A stretch of 64,000 bases of DNA from Ifrita kowaldi (GCA_013398055.1 VZRS01014306.1:5077-69076); one strand, 5' to 3'. Numbered from the stretch's first letter, positions 1 to 13,100 are shown. Notes: a model not told the origin generated them from the sequence alone. Program-made: numbers and translations.

Positions 1-1639
1 AGGGGGGGAAGGGAGCTTTTCATACCCCACCCTGTGTTGCTGCACACTTTCTTCTTTCATTTCCCTGAGATATAAAGACCCGGAGTACCTCGAATAGGCA
101 GCTGTAATTCTCTTTTGATTTGCTCTTTTATACCATCGGTGTAACCAGCTCGGGTCAGTCGGTAGCGATATTTGAGGCAGGAGGGGGGAATGTGTCACGT
201 TTCCCCCGGCAAAGGATTTGGTTTTAAAGTGCTGCTCAACTTCCGTGACAAAGAGGGTCTCTGTCTGCCCCTTCAGCCATCTCCTTGCAGAGGGTGTGTC
301 TGAGGAGAAGGCTTTTTCTAGCGAATCAAGCATCATCTCCCCCGCAGGCAGCCAGAGTTCTGGCCATCCTTACCACTTTTACATCTGCCCTATTACCTAT
401 TGCCTCACATAATTTCTTCAAGCAAGGTTTGTCCCACATGAGATCCACAAAAGTATTGGATCCACAAAATTACCGGGAAAAGGAGAAGAAGCGGTCTGTG
501 TAGGAGAGTGGTGTAAAAGCCCTTGTGTACGTGAATTTTTCATGCAGCCCTCAGAGCGTGCCCACCTAAACTTCTGCCTTTCAGGTTCAGCTCCCGAGAA
601 GATGCACGGGCTCTCAGGTCTGGTTTCTACTCTTTCTTTGGAGGACAGGGTTTGGCGGGACTTTGCCTTCAGGTTTAGAATGAACATGCTCACACGGGCG
701 CCTCCTGGACCTCCTTTGCTAGTCCGTAGATGACGCTTTGGGGCACAGCCCCGGCAAGAGACACTCCCGACCACTGGATTTTTTTCTCCTTTCACGATGA
801 AAGAGAGGGAACATTGAAGAGACTGACCTTTCGTTCAGGTACCTGCTGCATAAAGTTTTGAAATTCTAGATTATTGTAAAAGCAGCAGCTCAGGAAAACA
901 GCGCAGGAAAGTTACTGAGTGGTGGAGGAGGGGAGGGCAGGATCATTTCAGTGTGCCAGGATCCTGCAGCAGGGACCGTGTGGGTGGAAGGGGCAGGTTC
1001 CCTACCCCTGATCTCCAGGTCAAGCGACACCCACGTGTGTGATGCAAATGATGGAAAACACCCGAAGAAGAGGAAAGGATGCAGGCTTCAGCTAATACAA
1101 GGATAAGCTCTGTTTTTTGGCAGATTTATGTAAAAAGCATAACATCCTCTAGCTGGTTGAAATTCCCTCTGATGGTACAGAATATCACAGAGAGGCAAGT
1201 TAGAGGGAAGAGGCGCTTGAGAGTATTTCTGCAATTGCAGACACAGGATAGTAACCCTATTGATATGTATTGTATGGTGCAGTGCATAGGTTATGTTGGT
1301 CAGTCTTTAAAACTTACTTTCACCTTATTTTCTAACATTTTTCCTCTTTCTGTGGCTGGAAAAATAATGAGTGCATCTGTGCTTAGATCTAAAGATGGCA
1401 CCCATCTTGCAAAACATTTGCTTTAACACAGATTGCATTAAACCTGCAAAAATATGAATGCCTTTCAAAGCAATACTTTACGTAAAGACAGAGGTAAATA
1501 CACGGGCTGAGCGTCGTTGATTCTGCATTTCCACGTAGCAAAGAGGCTCATATTACCTCTAAATTTTGGTGCACACACCACCCATCATTTTCTTCCTCTA
1601 TTTAAAAGGTAACCCATATATCTATCGTTTTAGGTTTCC
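1..1639. other. Non-coding stretch, no gene seen
   Basis: Mixed-composition DNA with short open frames on both strands, none longer than about 125 codons and none resembling a known protein. Bases 890-1050 are moderately GC-rich. No repeat family is recognised. It may be flanking or intronic sequence of the gene served by the CpG island downstream, but that is inference from position only. Confidence 0.6.
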
Positions 1640-1990
1640 AAAGACTCGTAACTTAATTCCTTCAGGCTATTCATCAGCACAGTAATTAAACTAGCAAATG
1701 GATGTAAATAAAGTGAAATTGGTTTCATGACAGATGAGCCAAAGAGGCCTCTGACATGAAACAAGCCAGGACAATAATTATTTCTGCACCGGGCTATATG
1801 AGGAACTCCATCTGGATTTATTAGGTGCTGCTAGTTATTTGCAGGGAGAAGGCAAGACAGGAGGACTCACTTTAATTTGACGGGATTTTTTTTTTCCTTT
1901 TTGCATCTTAAGCAGGCTAGAGAGATAAAAATCTGGAATTAACTTTGGCAATAGTCTGAGACGCCTCTACCCAATGGAAAAACATGGCAG
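1640..1990. promoter_or_regulatory. Candidate conserved non-coding element, AT-rich
   Basis: This stretch has several homeodomain-type cores (for example TAATTA around 1682 and AATTAT near 1775), little low-complexity sequence, and a compact inverted repeat at 1722-1762. The texture resembles conserved enhancers near vertebrate developmental genes. No conservation data were available, so the call rests on composition and motif density alone. Confidence 0.25.
1722..1762. repeat. Short imperfect inverted repeat (stem-loop)
   Basis: GTTTCATGACAG at 1722-1733 faces CTGACATGAAAC at 1751-1762, so 11 of 12 positions pair around a 17-base centre. Inside that centre GCC and GGC can pair again. The whole is 41 bases, too short for a usual microRNA precursor. 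It may be a transcription-factor palindrome or chance. Confidence 0.5.
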
Positions 1991-3099
1991 GGAATATAGG
2001 TAGTACAGGAAAGGCTTATTAAACAATTTCTTCCTAAATGCTTAATAGCAGAAAATCTACTTAAAAACACTCCTCTCGAACTATCCCCTGTTAAAAAACA
2101 ACCCAGACCACCGTGACAGCCAGTGTGTGCTTCTCTTTTCTACAAATATGCACACAAAACAGCGGAGACAATAGAAAGAAGGCAAATTTGGAGAGCTTGG
2201 GAATTCTGAAGAGCTTCACTTAAAAAATAAATAAATTATAATCTCGACTATATGGTGTCTGTTAAGATCACCCCGCTCCCTCTTCTCTGCCAAGGAAAAG
2301 TTTATTGCTGCGTAGAAGAGGAGAGAAGAGAAAAGGGCTGTGAAAGGGAGGGTATGGATTCTGCAAGGCTCAACTGTAATTGGAGCCATCAGGTCCAGCT
2401 TGGAGTGGAAGTAATATACAGAATAAATAAAAAAAGGGCTCTCACAGCAGGTGCAGATTAGTCCCTTTTCCCCTGAAAAGATTAGAAACTGACTGCTTTA
2501 TGCTTAAACGTACTCTCAATTATTTAAGCGCCCCTTCGTGATTAGCAAGTAAAAGTAACGCTCCAAAGCGCTGAAGAAATGAAGCAAGAATAACATCGCT
2601 TTCGCCCAGCTCACGCAGGCTTTCCAGCACACGGCTTGCTCCCTGCCGGCTGGCAAAGCTCAGACCGGGGAACTCGCTTAGATACACACACCTGTAGGAT
2701 GGGGAGGCGGGAGGGAGGGGAAAAGGAGGGAGAGGGCAGGTTCAGAGTGGTAAAAATTCCGCTGTCGAGGCTGTGCAGGCTACAGCCCAACCTGATTTCA
2801 CAGGCGATTGGGATCCGTGGACAGATTTTCACAGGAATGCTGAACCCTCAACATCTTTTCCACTGGGAAGGGGAAAGAAACCCAGTCTCACACCAAAATC
2901 CCAAACACAACCCTTCCCCCCCACCCCCTCCCCAGGCATTCTCTGTGAATGGGCTGGAAATGAACCGCGGACGCCTGTGTTTGCATACGGCAGTTTGATC
3001 AGAGTTCACATCTTTCTGCAATCAAATCAGAGGCGTTTTTCACCCTTCCTCATGTAAGGGACTATGATAACTGCAAAGCCGAGGAGAGATCCTAAAGGG
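1991..3099. other. Non-coding stretch, no gene seen
   Basis: Overlapping short frames at 2611-3057 on both strands come from GC-rich or purine-rich DNA (a G- and A-rich run near 2697-2740 and a C-rich run near 2915-2936). None matches a known family. No transposable element is recognised. Confidence 0.6.
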
Positions 3100-3780
3100 A
3101 CTGAAATCCCCTTATGTCTGAAGCTGTCCCTTTTAACACACACCAGACTAATTATTTAAAAGTTCTTGTAAAATTAGAAGACATAGCCCAGTCCTTTAAT
3201 TAGAATACACTGTGAATAGGGATAGCATATGGAGGGGAATGTCAAGAAGAGGGTGCCAGGGGCAGATCCTAGGAAATCTGTATTCATTTCTGCCTCCTAT
3301 TTGTTCAGTAATCTCTACCATCATAACTAAATCTTGGAGCACTGATGTAGTTCGAGTTGTTGTTGACTCAACGTCAAAATTCAATCACTGGGGGTTTTGC
3401 ATCAGCCGGGCCACTTATTTGTCTAATAAATCCGTCATTTTGTAAGAAAAATATTTGAGCAGCCGTACTTGACCTCTTGGTATCCACAAGCCACATTTAT
3501 TTCTACCAGTTTACAAATGCAAAATGGAGATGATCATCTTAATGCCTCGAGGTACTGTGTTGATTTCTGATTGGATTTTAGATGGAAATGTCTATTTTAA
3601 ATACCCCGTGATTAAATTGTACATATAATAGAATTCATGCCTCTTCAAATGAAATCGTGATTTGCGAACCCCGAATTTATTTTAAAGGAAATATTATTTA
3701 AGAAAATTGTTTTCTTAAATGATTTGTGACACCTCCCGCTGTAAGATTTTATTATAGCCGGGCATCTTTCTCGCAGGAAA
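3100..3780. promoter_or_regulatory. Candidate regulatory block upstream of the CpG island
   Basis: AT-rich but not repetitive sequence directly upstream of the CpG island. It contains TAATTA-type cores (around 3150 and 3198), a perfect AP-1 consensus TGACTCA at 3364-3370 inside the 11-base palindrome GTTGACTCAAC (3362-3372), and an 11-bp inverted repeat at 3696-3720. The many specific sites without a repeat signature suggest an enhancer or upstream promoter region. This is inference; no alignment was possible. Confidence 0.3.
3696..3720. repeat. Perfect 11-bp inverted repeat with 3-base loop
   Basis: ATTTAAGAAAA (3696-3706) and TTTTCTTAAAT (3710-3720) are exact reverse complements around TTG. 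The AT-rich hairpin or palindrome lies about 200 bases before the CpG island. Function is unknown. Confidence 0.75.
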
Positions 3781-3919
3781 ACTTATTTTGACCCTGGAGC
3801 GTTCGTACGTGATGGAAAAGTGTCAGACGGGGAGGGGTGGAAGTACTCCCGTTTGAGAGAGCTGCCTGGCCCGTGCCATCCCGCGCTAGATGATTTGCCG
3901 CCTGTTTTTATACATAATT

Positions 3920-4560
3920 CTTCCGAAAGGGGGGCCGCGCTGCGCAAGTGTAATTGCAGCTGGGGGGAAATAACTTTCTCAAGAGCTTTTGTGTTGGGAG
4001 GAGGGAGATGGGGACGGAAGCACGGGACGGAACAAGAGCAGTGTCAGGGGAGGGGAGGCTTGGGAGCCTTCCGCCGGGCAGGGGGCCGGCTGCAGCCCCC
4101 AGCACGCTGCCCAGGAGCCCGCGGGGGCTGCCCGCATCCCCAGCCCGGACCCTCCCGCACTGCCCCGGCGGGGTCCCGCTGCTCCCCGCGCCCAGGGAAG
4201 TCCCACCGCCCCGGGCCTTCCCTCCCCGGCCAGCGGGGGTCTCCAACATAAGCCGTTTTGGGGGAGGGGTGGGGGACGGCTTGTCTCCTTCAGTAAACAC
4301 CCCCCCAACTCGCTTCTCTGGCTCCCACCCCTCGAGTTTTCCCCTTGGGCGGCTGTCGAGGTCTTTCCGTCTCCATGGAAATCGAAGGGGCGGTTGTCAG
4401 CCCGCATTAAAGGCAGTTATCGATTCGTTCCCCAGCACCCACTCGCGCCGGACCACTAAGGGCCAGGCTGGAGCCGCCGGCGCTGGGGCACTTGCCCGGG
4501 AGCATCCCCCGACAGTCACCGCCTGCGAGCTCCTGCAGGAGTGCCCGATGCAAGGAAGGG
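3920..4560. promoter_or_regulatory. CpG island, probable promoter region
   Basis: GC content rises sharply, and I count roughly 50 CpG dinucleotides in about 640 bases, against very few in most of the window. In vertebrates such unmethylated islands usually mark promoters, often of housekeeping or developmental genes. Open frames run through it in several frames on both strands (up to 214 codons), which is expected of stop-poor GC-rich DNA and is not evidence of coding. No TATA box with a clear start site and no splice-donor-bounded exon could be assigned, so the direction of any transcript is unknown. Confidence 0.7.
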
Positions 4561-4562
4561 GG

Positions 4563-4990
4563 GAAAAGGGAAATATTTCAGCATATTGGAAATATTAATG
4601 TTGGCTTGTAGGAATTAATGTAATGGGTCATGGTAATTAACAACTTATAAAGGCTTAAATCAATATAAATTAATTTAATTATGATTTCTAATTGCATTAT
4701 GCATGATCAATTTGAAACACTACATTAAAGATAATTAGACCAGGGTGCTAGTCACTAATCACTTCCCTAATAGCTTAATGAAAAGGAATGCCATGTATTA
4801 CCTGTGGGGTGGACCCATGATATAATATAAATGCTTATTTTCGAATGGAAAATAATTGTACCTTTTAATAGTTGTTTTAATCACTTTATTGTAAGCACAG
4901 AATGGGTTTGGACTTTTTACATGGCCTTGGTTAAATTTTACTGGTGTTGATTGAAGTGTTGATGTATTACGAGTCCATCTATTGATGACC
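4563..4990. promoter_or_regulatory. Homeodomain/POU-motif cluster beside the CpG island
   Basis: Immediately after the island the sequence becomes extremely AT-rich but stays complex. It holds a run of ATTAAT, TAATTA and AATTAAT cores between 4591 and 4735, a POU-like ATTATGCAT around 4696-4704, and a TATAAAGG string near 4646. An 8-bp inverted repeat, AATATTTC with GAAATATT, lies at 4572-4596. Dense homeodomain cores next to a CpG island are typical of deeply conserved enhancers at developmental loci. Conservation is inferred from texture only. Confidence 0.4.
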
Positions 4991-7672
4991 TGAAGGAAGA
5001 CTAACTTTTATGTGAAAGTGTCATGCTGTCCTCAGAAGCTAGTGCCAAGAGGTCACAGTAGATGGAGGTCCTAGCTTAGCATAATGGGTTTAACATTTCC
5101 ATGACATCATCAGGGAATCTGAAAAGGAGTCTAAGGATAATCAGAGTGGTCATTCAGAAGCAGAGTAAATATTTTATGAGGATATATAGAAGACAGGAAA
5201 GAAGGTTGTCAGAAAGGTGAATCTCTACTTCTTCATGCTCTATGAAGAAGGTTTTTCACTTGGTACCAATTTTGATTGAAGACTTGTGTATTGTTAATAA
5301 AAAAAAGAGGAAGATCATGACCGTTGGAGAGGTGAATTCTCTTTAAGTGGGTGATCTAAATAAATTTGTATTCATGGTTGTCTTTAAGGGTTACAGATAA
5401 TTTCTCTCTGACTTTTTTTTATAAATATATCCTTAATTGGTTGTTTATTTGCCCTGCATATTGTCACTTACTCAGGGATTTGTTCCTACATTAACAATAA
5501 AAGTTCATTTATTGTTAAAATTAAAAGCAACCAACATAAATTAATGCCTTGCAAATGGGCACAATGAGGCAGATTAATTGAAAATGCTTTCCCAGTGATT
5601 AGTTTTATTTTCTTATCTTTGCCTGATAACTGAAGCAGTACATGCAGCATACATTTTGGTTAGACTTATTATACTATTCATAGTATTCAGAGAATTAATG
5701 TGTAATTAGGGAAACTGAGATTTGAGGAGGACAGTAAAGAACAGTAGCATATAGTACTCACATTTGTCACAGCAAGACCTGTTTGAAGAATTTTCCTTCT
5801 TTTAGGGCCTGATTGAGACCTAGAAGCTTTGAGACTCCTGAGGATAACACTATCTGAATAAAAAGGAGAAGTGAAAAGGAGAGCTTAAATGTCACCCAAG
5901 GAGTATAGCCCTTTAAGGCTAAGTTATTAGGAACATACTGATTTTTGTACTGAACCACGGCTGCAGATGACTCTGTGGATGGAAGAATTCCAGTTGTTTT
6001 TTTTCCCAAAGATTCCTGTCTAAGAGTGCATAGCAGAATAGCTGTCCCCCCTCTCCACCATGTCCTGCAGAGGGAAGGTAGAGGCAGAAATTAGCTTACT
6101 TTGCATAAGAATTTCTAAGTATTTCAGTGAAATGGGACAAACTGCAGGATGAATCTGGTCATTCCCTCTGTTGTTCACGGTTTGAAATGATGTGGCCTCA
6201 TACTGCCAAGATCCAGGGACAAGATCTGAAAGCAATTTATGGAAAGGTTTTAGAAAGCACAGTTCTCCAATCTCAAACTCGCTGTTTTTTCTTAACAACA
6301 GAAACAAAAAAATCCTCTGCAGAGGCCCTCAGCTCCTGAAAGGAAAGTTCTTATATATTGCAGTAGAAATAATTCTATATGGCATCTAACATCTCAAACT
6401 AAGGGTGGGATAACAACATGGCTTAAAATGCCCCGATGACAAATGCCTGAAAAATACCGGTGGAGACACACTCTTGTGGCTTCTTTGTCCCTTCAGCTCC
6501 AGTAGCTATTCCAGCTGTTGTGTATTTCTTGCATCCTGGTCTCTGCTTTAAATAAAATGATTTCCATGACTCAATCATGTGTCATGAGTGAGGAGTCCCC
6601 AAGCATGAGCCTTCAGTAGCCAAAGAGCTCACAACGAGAAAAATAGTCACTGGATTTTATAAGCTGGCCTAAGGATTAAAGCTTGTATGTAAACTCATCT
6701 TGAGAAATGCCTTAATCTTCTCTGCCTTGAATAAATATTGCACCAGCCTATGGTTTTCCTTTCTGCACCAAAGCTGGGGAAGCCTTATCTACCAAAAGGT
6801 GCAAGTGAGGTATCAGCTTATATGTCTGCTTCTGAGAATATTGATTTTCCTCTTTTTTTTTTTTTTAAGTACAAACATAAAGAAAATGCTTGTTTTTGCA
6901 GGGGACCCCTGGTTAGAAAAGCCTCACCTCTACGTTGTTGGAGTGGCTGGATTGAGAGCTACCTGGAGTCTGTGTTTTATGCTGTTTTTTTCACACAGCA
7001 ATTGATTTTAGATAGCACTGCAAACCAAGGATGGAGCATGAGTGCTGTTTACATGCCAGGCAAAGGAATGAAAATAACTCTGTGAAATATAGTGACAACT
7101 GAAGGAAATATATTGCTTTGTAGCTGCATAACTACCTAGCTAAACTAAATCCAGTTGTTAATAAAACAAATACCTCAGTGGTTCAAACACATCTTTGCAT
7201 CCTTTTGGAGACCTTCTGAATGATTGGCGTGTTTGCAACTGTGGCAATTCACCAGAGCCTTAAGATTAATTTTTGTAAATTTTTGCCCAAGCTTTTTTGT
7301 TGAATGCAAAAGTGATTTTTTTCCTCACCTAAAATTAATGGACAATTTAAATTAATTTTAATAGTTATTTTTATAGTTTATAGTTATTTGAATAGTTTAT
7401 ATTTTTAAAAATACGTTTGCTGCCTGGTATTTCAAGGCTTCCCCTTTTCTGATTGACGGATTTTTTTTGCAAAATTCACTGACAGCTGCAGGCAAATATG
7501 TTAGCAGAAACTTTAATAAAGTCTTTGCTTTTTAAATCTTCACAACTAAACCTGGAGGCTTTAGTTTTCAATAATAGAACTAAACACATTTTGATCAGTG
7601 GCTATTTTAGTGCTATGCAGGTAAGATAATTGTGTCTGACCAGGTTGTCATTGTGATCTTGGTTGTGAACTG

Positions 7673-7687
7673 TCACACTCGGTGTGA
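7673..7687. promoter_or_regulatory. T-box-like inverted half-sites
   Basis: TCACAC (7673-7678) and GTGTGA (7682-7687) face each other across three bases, followed by a further A. Brachyury-class T-box proteins bind the palindrome TCACACCTAGGTGTGA; this copy is one base shorter in the spacer. Half-sites match exactly. Occupancy cannot be judged from sequence. Confidence 0.3.
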
Positions 7688-10102
7688 ATATGTTGGGTTG
7701 CAATGCTATATTTTAAAAAAAATTTGAACTGTTCAAAGATTGTGTCACAGTATCAGCTAATCAGACACTGGGTACCCCGAGTTTTTGAAAATACCCAGGG
7801 TTGTGCTAGAGAAGTTTTGAAGTAATATGAAATAAGGGAAGGTCTTTCCAGCATCCATGAGAGACTGAAGAAGATGATGCTTTTAGCATGTAATTAAATA
7901 TTAATAATAAGGAGAGGTTGGACTTATTTTTATTCTCTAAAACATTGTTAATAAGTCTCAGTCTGGCATTGAAAACATTAGGAACATTACGGTGTGTTCA
8001 CCTTTTTAACCCTGTTTGCATGTTGAAGTAAACATATTTTAAGTATTTTTTGTGATTAGTGACAAAAACAATGTGTATGCTAAATCAGTGCTGGGCTCAG
8101 GAGAGGAGCACATTCTGGTTCAAATTCATCTGTCACAAACTGAGTAAATCAGGACAGCCACCAACAACTTTATCTGTATTTGAACCACACATGGTTTGAT
8201 TGTCCATAATAAAGGACAAGAAAGTGGAGCTTAAAGTTATCTACAAAAAATACGTAGAAACATTAAAAAAATAAACTGGATTAGGAAACAGATGAATATA
8301 ATGACCTTCCTTACTCTCAATCATATGCTGCCAGATAAGTGTTTGAGTCTGAAAAATTGCACTAATGAAGCTATTTGAAGGCTTTTGTGGACAACTGCTT
8401 ACTCTTTGAAGATTAAATGAATGATGTTGATGTGATTAATCTTAGTACAGGGAGTGATGCAGCAGCCAGAAAATACCTTGGTGATTTTCATAATTAAACT
8501 GAATCAACATTTCAAAGAAATGCCAGTGTTATCACTTGTATATTAGAATTACATTCATTAGACAGAAGAAACAAATAATTTGAGCAAACAAGATTTTCCT
8601 TTTGGTGTACTGAGACTTCTGTCATGTCTCAGAGTATCTTACTATAAATCATCATTACTGTTTAATTTTATCCTTGCTTTTTCAGTTACTTTTATTCTGT
8701 TTATTTTTTCTTAACCATGCTAATGATTCACTGTTACTTGCTTCCTGATTACTTATTTCACTATTAAATAGCCTTTCCCAGTTTCCCAGTTAAAATTGCC
8801 TGCCCACTGTAGAGTTTCAAATCATTGTCACTGAAAAATAATGTGAGTAGTTGCTGGTTTATGTGGATAAGGGACTCAGGCATCCCAATGATCTCTAGCT
8901 TTACAAGGGCTCATCTATAAAGGATAGGACAAACCATGGAGTACAGAAGTGGCAACAGACTGCATAAGACTAAGAACACAAATAGTAGTTTAAAGTGATC
9001 TGTGGAAATAACAGTTTGGGTCAGATTCTGCATGACTAACTCATTTCCTAAGAATCTTACATATTTCAGTAGGACTGCCCAATGTAATATTCCTTAACAG
9101 CTGCTAAACTGCCAAAATCTGGATTCACATAATTGAATCACCTTAAGTGGTCTTTAAGAGTGCCTGTTTAAAATATTTGAATTATATATGCACACTATTT
9201 TGTAACGTAAGGGACTTAGGGTATTATATGTTTCCCAACAAACATTCACAGACACATAGGTGGACACACATATGCACATGTATACTCAAAGACAGTAAAC
9301 TTGCCAACCTGCTAAACAGTTTTGGTAGGGTAAAAGCAACGAGCATGAAAATACAGTCATTTGCTTCTTTAATGCAAACCCAAGCGAGGGTGTAGGGTTA
9401 ATGATTTCTGCATCAATACAAATTCACTGCGTAACTCTTCCTATCACCACTTCAGATTATTGGAAAGGTTGCTCTGTGACTTTTGGTAACCTTGATATTT
9501 ACAGTGTACTTCTAGTTGTTGCACAATCTTTCCTCTCACAGTTGCTTAATGTAAAAAAACCCCCACTTCTTTAGTATAGTGGATAAAAACCTAGCTTTGC
9601 ACCTTGAGGACCTCAATTTTAGTTCATTCCATAATCCGAAGCGGAATGAGCTTGATGGTCTCTACGCAATGTCTAATGGTCAATAATCACCACAACCACC
9701 AAGTGGTAGTTTTCTCACATATTCATTTTAAAAGCTGTATATGGACATGGAATGCCCACTGATCCCAAGGAAAAGGTTTCTGTGTTACTGTTGAGATATG
9801 ATATAAAGAAAATGCTCCCTCTCCCTATCTGACCTTCAGTCCCTTCACCTAGCCCTGTCTTTCTGCACAGAGTACTCCATTTACCTGAGCTCATTCTTCC
9901 CATCCCACCCCTTGCTTCTTCATACAAGAAATACTGTATTTCTTATCTTTGCATACATTATTTTGTCTGTACCTTTTCCCATTCTTCTTTATTCTGTGGC
10001 ATGCCCCTTAGGCCTGGCACTACTCGACACTGTGCTTTGTGTATGGCTTAGTGCATGTTCCTTACTCTCAGAATAAATGTGATTACCACCACTACCAAGG
10101 CA

Positions 10103-10116
10103 CCCTCAGGGGGCAG
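10103..10116 (+). promoter_or_regulatory. CTCF-like motif
   Basis: CCCTCAGGGGGCAG matches the CTCF core (CCASYAGRKGGCAG) at all but two positions. CTCF sites mark loop anchors and insulators in vertebrate chromatin. A single motif match is weak evidence. Confidence 0.3.
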
Positions 10117-13100
10117 ACCACAAGGTACCCGCTGTAATCAATGGTCTGAAAGTGAATCTGATGAAATTTGTGTGTTGGCTGATTTCATATGCCCATCTGT
10201 CATGATGGGTGGCATCTCTGTGTTTATCAGTCCTCACAGAGTGAACCTCACGACCAAAGAAAATGGTCATTGAGCTGTATGTTCATCTCACCTACCTTTA
10301 ACCATAAAAGAGACAAATTGCCTAGTCTAAGCTAACAGTTAGATTTCTGCTATTGTTCATGAATAGAGACGTGGGTGATTGAGTGGAGATTTATTTCACC
10401 TGAAGACAACTGACCTCGACAGCTGAGCTGAAGAGCTCTCTGGAGGTGCCCATCCTTTTCATGGCACTAGCACAGACATAAGGCCTCAGCAAGTTAACCG
10501 GCCTTGGAGAGCTGTACCTCCTCACCTTGTCTTTGTGGCCCAGGTCTACATGAATTTCAGGCAAGTCAAGAGTATGGGGAAAATAGGGAGTGTCTCCATT
10601 CAGGAATTTGATTTGGCTGCAGATGTGTGAACATGAGAATGACTCCATAGTCATTCATGTGGAAGGAACAACAGCAGATTGGTTGGTTGGGCTAGAAATT
10701 TCCCTCGCCTTCTCAGAGATCCAGCTTGACTTCTTTGCCTTAAGTGGGATGGTAGAGAGAAGAGGAGAGAAAAGGTGGATAAAAAGAGGAAGTGCCATCT
10801 ACCCCCAGGGTCAATAGCAAACTGTATTTTGTATGACTGTATATTTAGTTGTTTTAAAATTTTTGTTACTTTCTTCTACTCTTAAAAATTAATGCAGTGG
10901 GCATCCCTCATTGTATTTCAGGTATTTTAAATACAATCTGCCTTTTTCTCCTCTCCCCTTCTCATCCCTGAACTTGACCTGCTAGCCCTGAACTAGGGCT
11001 GCACGATCCCAGCAGAAGGCCTAGGTGAGACCAAGGCTGAGCACAATACAGTGCAAGTGCTGCCAACGTGAGGGTACTGGTCCTGGTCAGGATGGTGCTG
11101 CACCATCAGGCCTGAGAGTTTGAGGTGATTATCTGGCAAAGGTACAGACAGGAAAGGAAAAGTAGCTGAGGTGGTTAGCCATGATAGGCAGCTCCCACAG
11201 AAAGGTGGCAAGGAAGCAACAACAGAGAGTGGGTATAAGAGCAGTATTAATCTTCTGTTATACCGTGCTAGCTACATGGATATCATCAATTCCTTTTGTG
11301 TAGATGCAGTAATACTGATTTCTTCCTTTGGGACAGAGCAATTAATTAGGGTGAGATTCCCTTCAGCTGGCTTTAGACATTCAAAAAATAGGCATTGAAC
11401 CTGAACTGTTTGTTCAAGGTCTCTTTAGAGTCAGTGTAAAGATATAACACCTCATGGGAATTCAGTCCACCTCTGAACAAGTATCTCATGCAGGATAGAT
11501 GAATCACTCCTTGGAGGTACCTATTTCTCTTCATTTTTAGAGGGTTACAGCTAGGGAGAATCAATCCTTTTCCTCCTGTAAAATATTTATGTGATTTCAA
11601 TAGTCATCTAACCATAAAAAAGGCAGGCAGGAGCATATTGTACAACACAGATGTGTTGTATGCATACACCAATATACATACATGGGCATTCACAGGGCTC
11701 CAGGAGCCAGAAGTACAGGGCCTTAAACATGTTCATTTAGGGGAGCAACACTATGAAAGTTCCAGTGGAGAAAATTTGAAGGCAAAACCTGCTTCTTCTG
11801 TTGGAGATTTCCAGTTTATTAACCCTGTCAGAAGCTGGGAAAACTACATTTTCAGGCTTTTGAGAAACAGACAGATTGGAGAGGATGGTAGTTAGAGGCA
11901 AGCCTTTATTATTAATCCCTGCTCTTGTAAACGGGAGTTATAATGACTATTGGTTGAACCATACTATTTGTAAAAAATATTTAGTAGGTATGGATAGAAA
12001 GAGTTTTAACAATGAAAGCAATGAGAATATCTTCAGATATAAACACTTTTAAAAGGAGTTAAAGTTTAAAAACATGTTCCTGCCCATCATGCATAAACAT
12101 CATGCTCATAAAAACAAGGAAAAGGATATTAAGGAATATCTTTCACTTTACTTTCCCTGTATAATGAACATTCATGTTAAACAAGAAAGATACAGCATAT
12201 AAACCTTAATTTTGAGCTAGTTATTCATGAGGTTCCTTTGTGTATCACTTTAAAGTATAATATATATTTTTATTTCCACTTATTTTTGAAGGTATGAACA
12301 AATATTATACCTAAAAAGATATTGTTTTATAACTGGTTTGTGATAGAATATTTATAGTAGTTGTTTATCCATAATAATGTTGTATGTTTAACACAAAGAT
12401 GAAAAAAGTACAACATTGTTGGCTTAAGGTAAAACTATGTGTTTTTATGGTTTACATTTCAGTATTAATAATTAATGAGTATACAGATGATTTTGTTTTC
12501 CTTTTAAAGGAGCTTTCTAGGATAGTTACATTTCAAAATTACTAAAGAGCTAGTTTTTAGGTGTTTAACTGTAAAATGATTTGTGATGAAATACAGATGG
12601 CTTCATTTTTCATAAGAATGGTCCTTAGTCACATTAAGTGGTACTACTAAAAGTTTTTCTATTCCAGACCTTCAAATGCCTTTCATAAGTGATGATATGG
12701 AAGTTTCAGACAGACTAGTGAGATGTGATTTTGTTCATTCGATCAGGAGACTCAAAGATCTTGGTTACATTTCTTGCTGAGGTGCCGAGTGCCACTGGAA
12801 AGGAGGTAGGGTAACCAAGATACCTAAATTGTGTGTTGGACTGACAGACACAAACCAGGATCTACATACCTGACTTATCAGGGCCAGGAGTGATATCTTA
12901 TGCTGCCTAGAGTGGCACTAGATGCTGTATTTAGGAAAAGGAGTCCCTCACTGACCTAAGGAGACGTTGATTTTATGGAGAGATGACTTGCACCCTTGAA
13001 GTTGCCTTTGTCAATGATAAAGGGAATCTGGAGTGACTTGTCCAGTCATGGACATTTAAGCTGTAAAAGTAAAGTTAGGTGAGCTGAATTTTACTTTTGA

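Noticed and set aside
3820..4598. Several overlapping frames up to 214 codons in three frames and both strands
   Set aside because: They are a by-product of stop-poor CpG-island sequence; simultaneous frames on both strands argue against coding.
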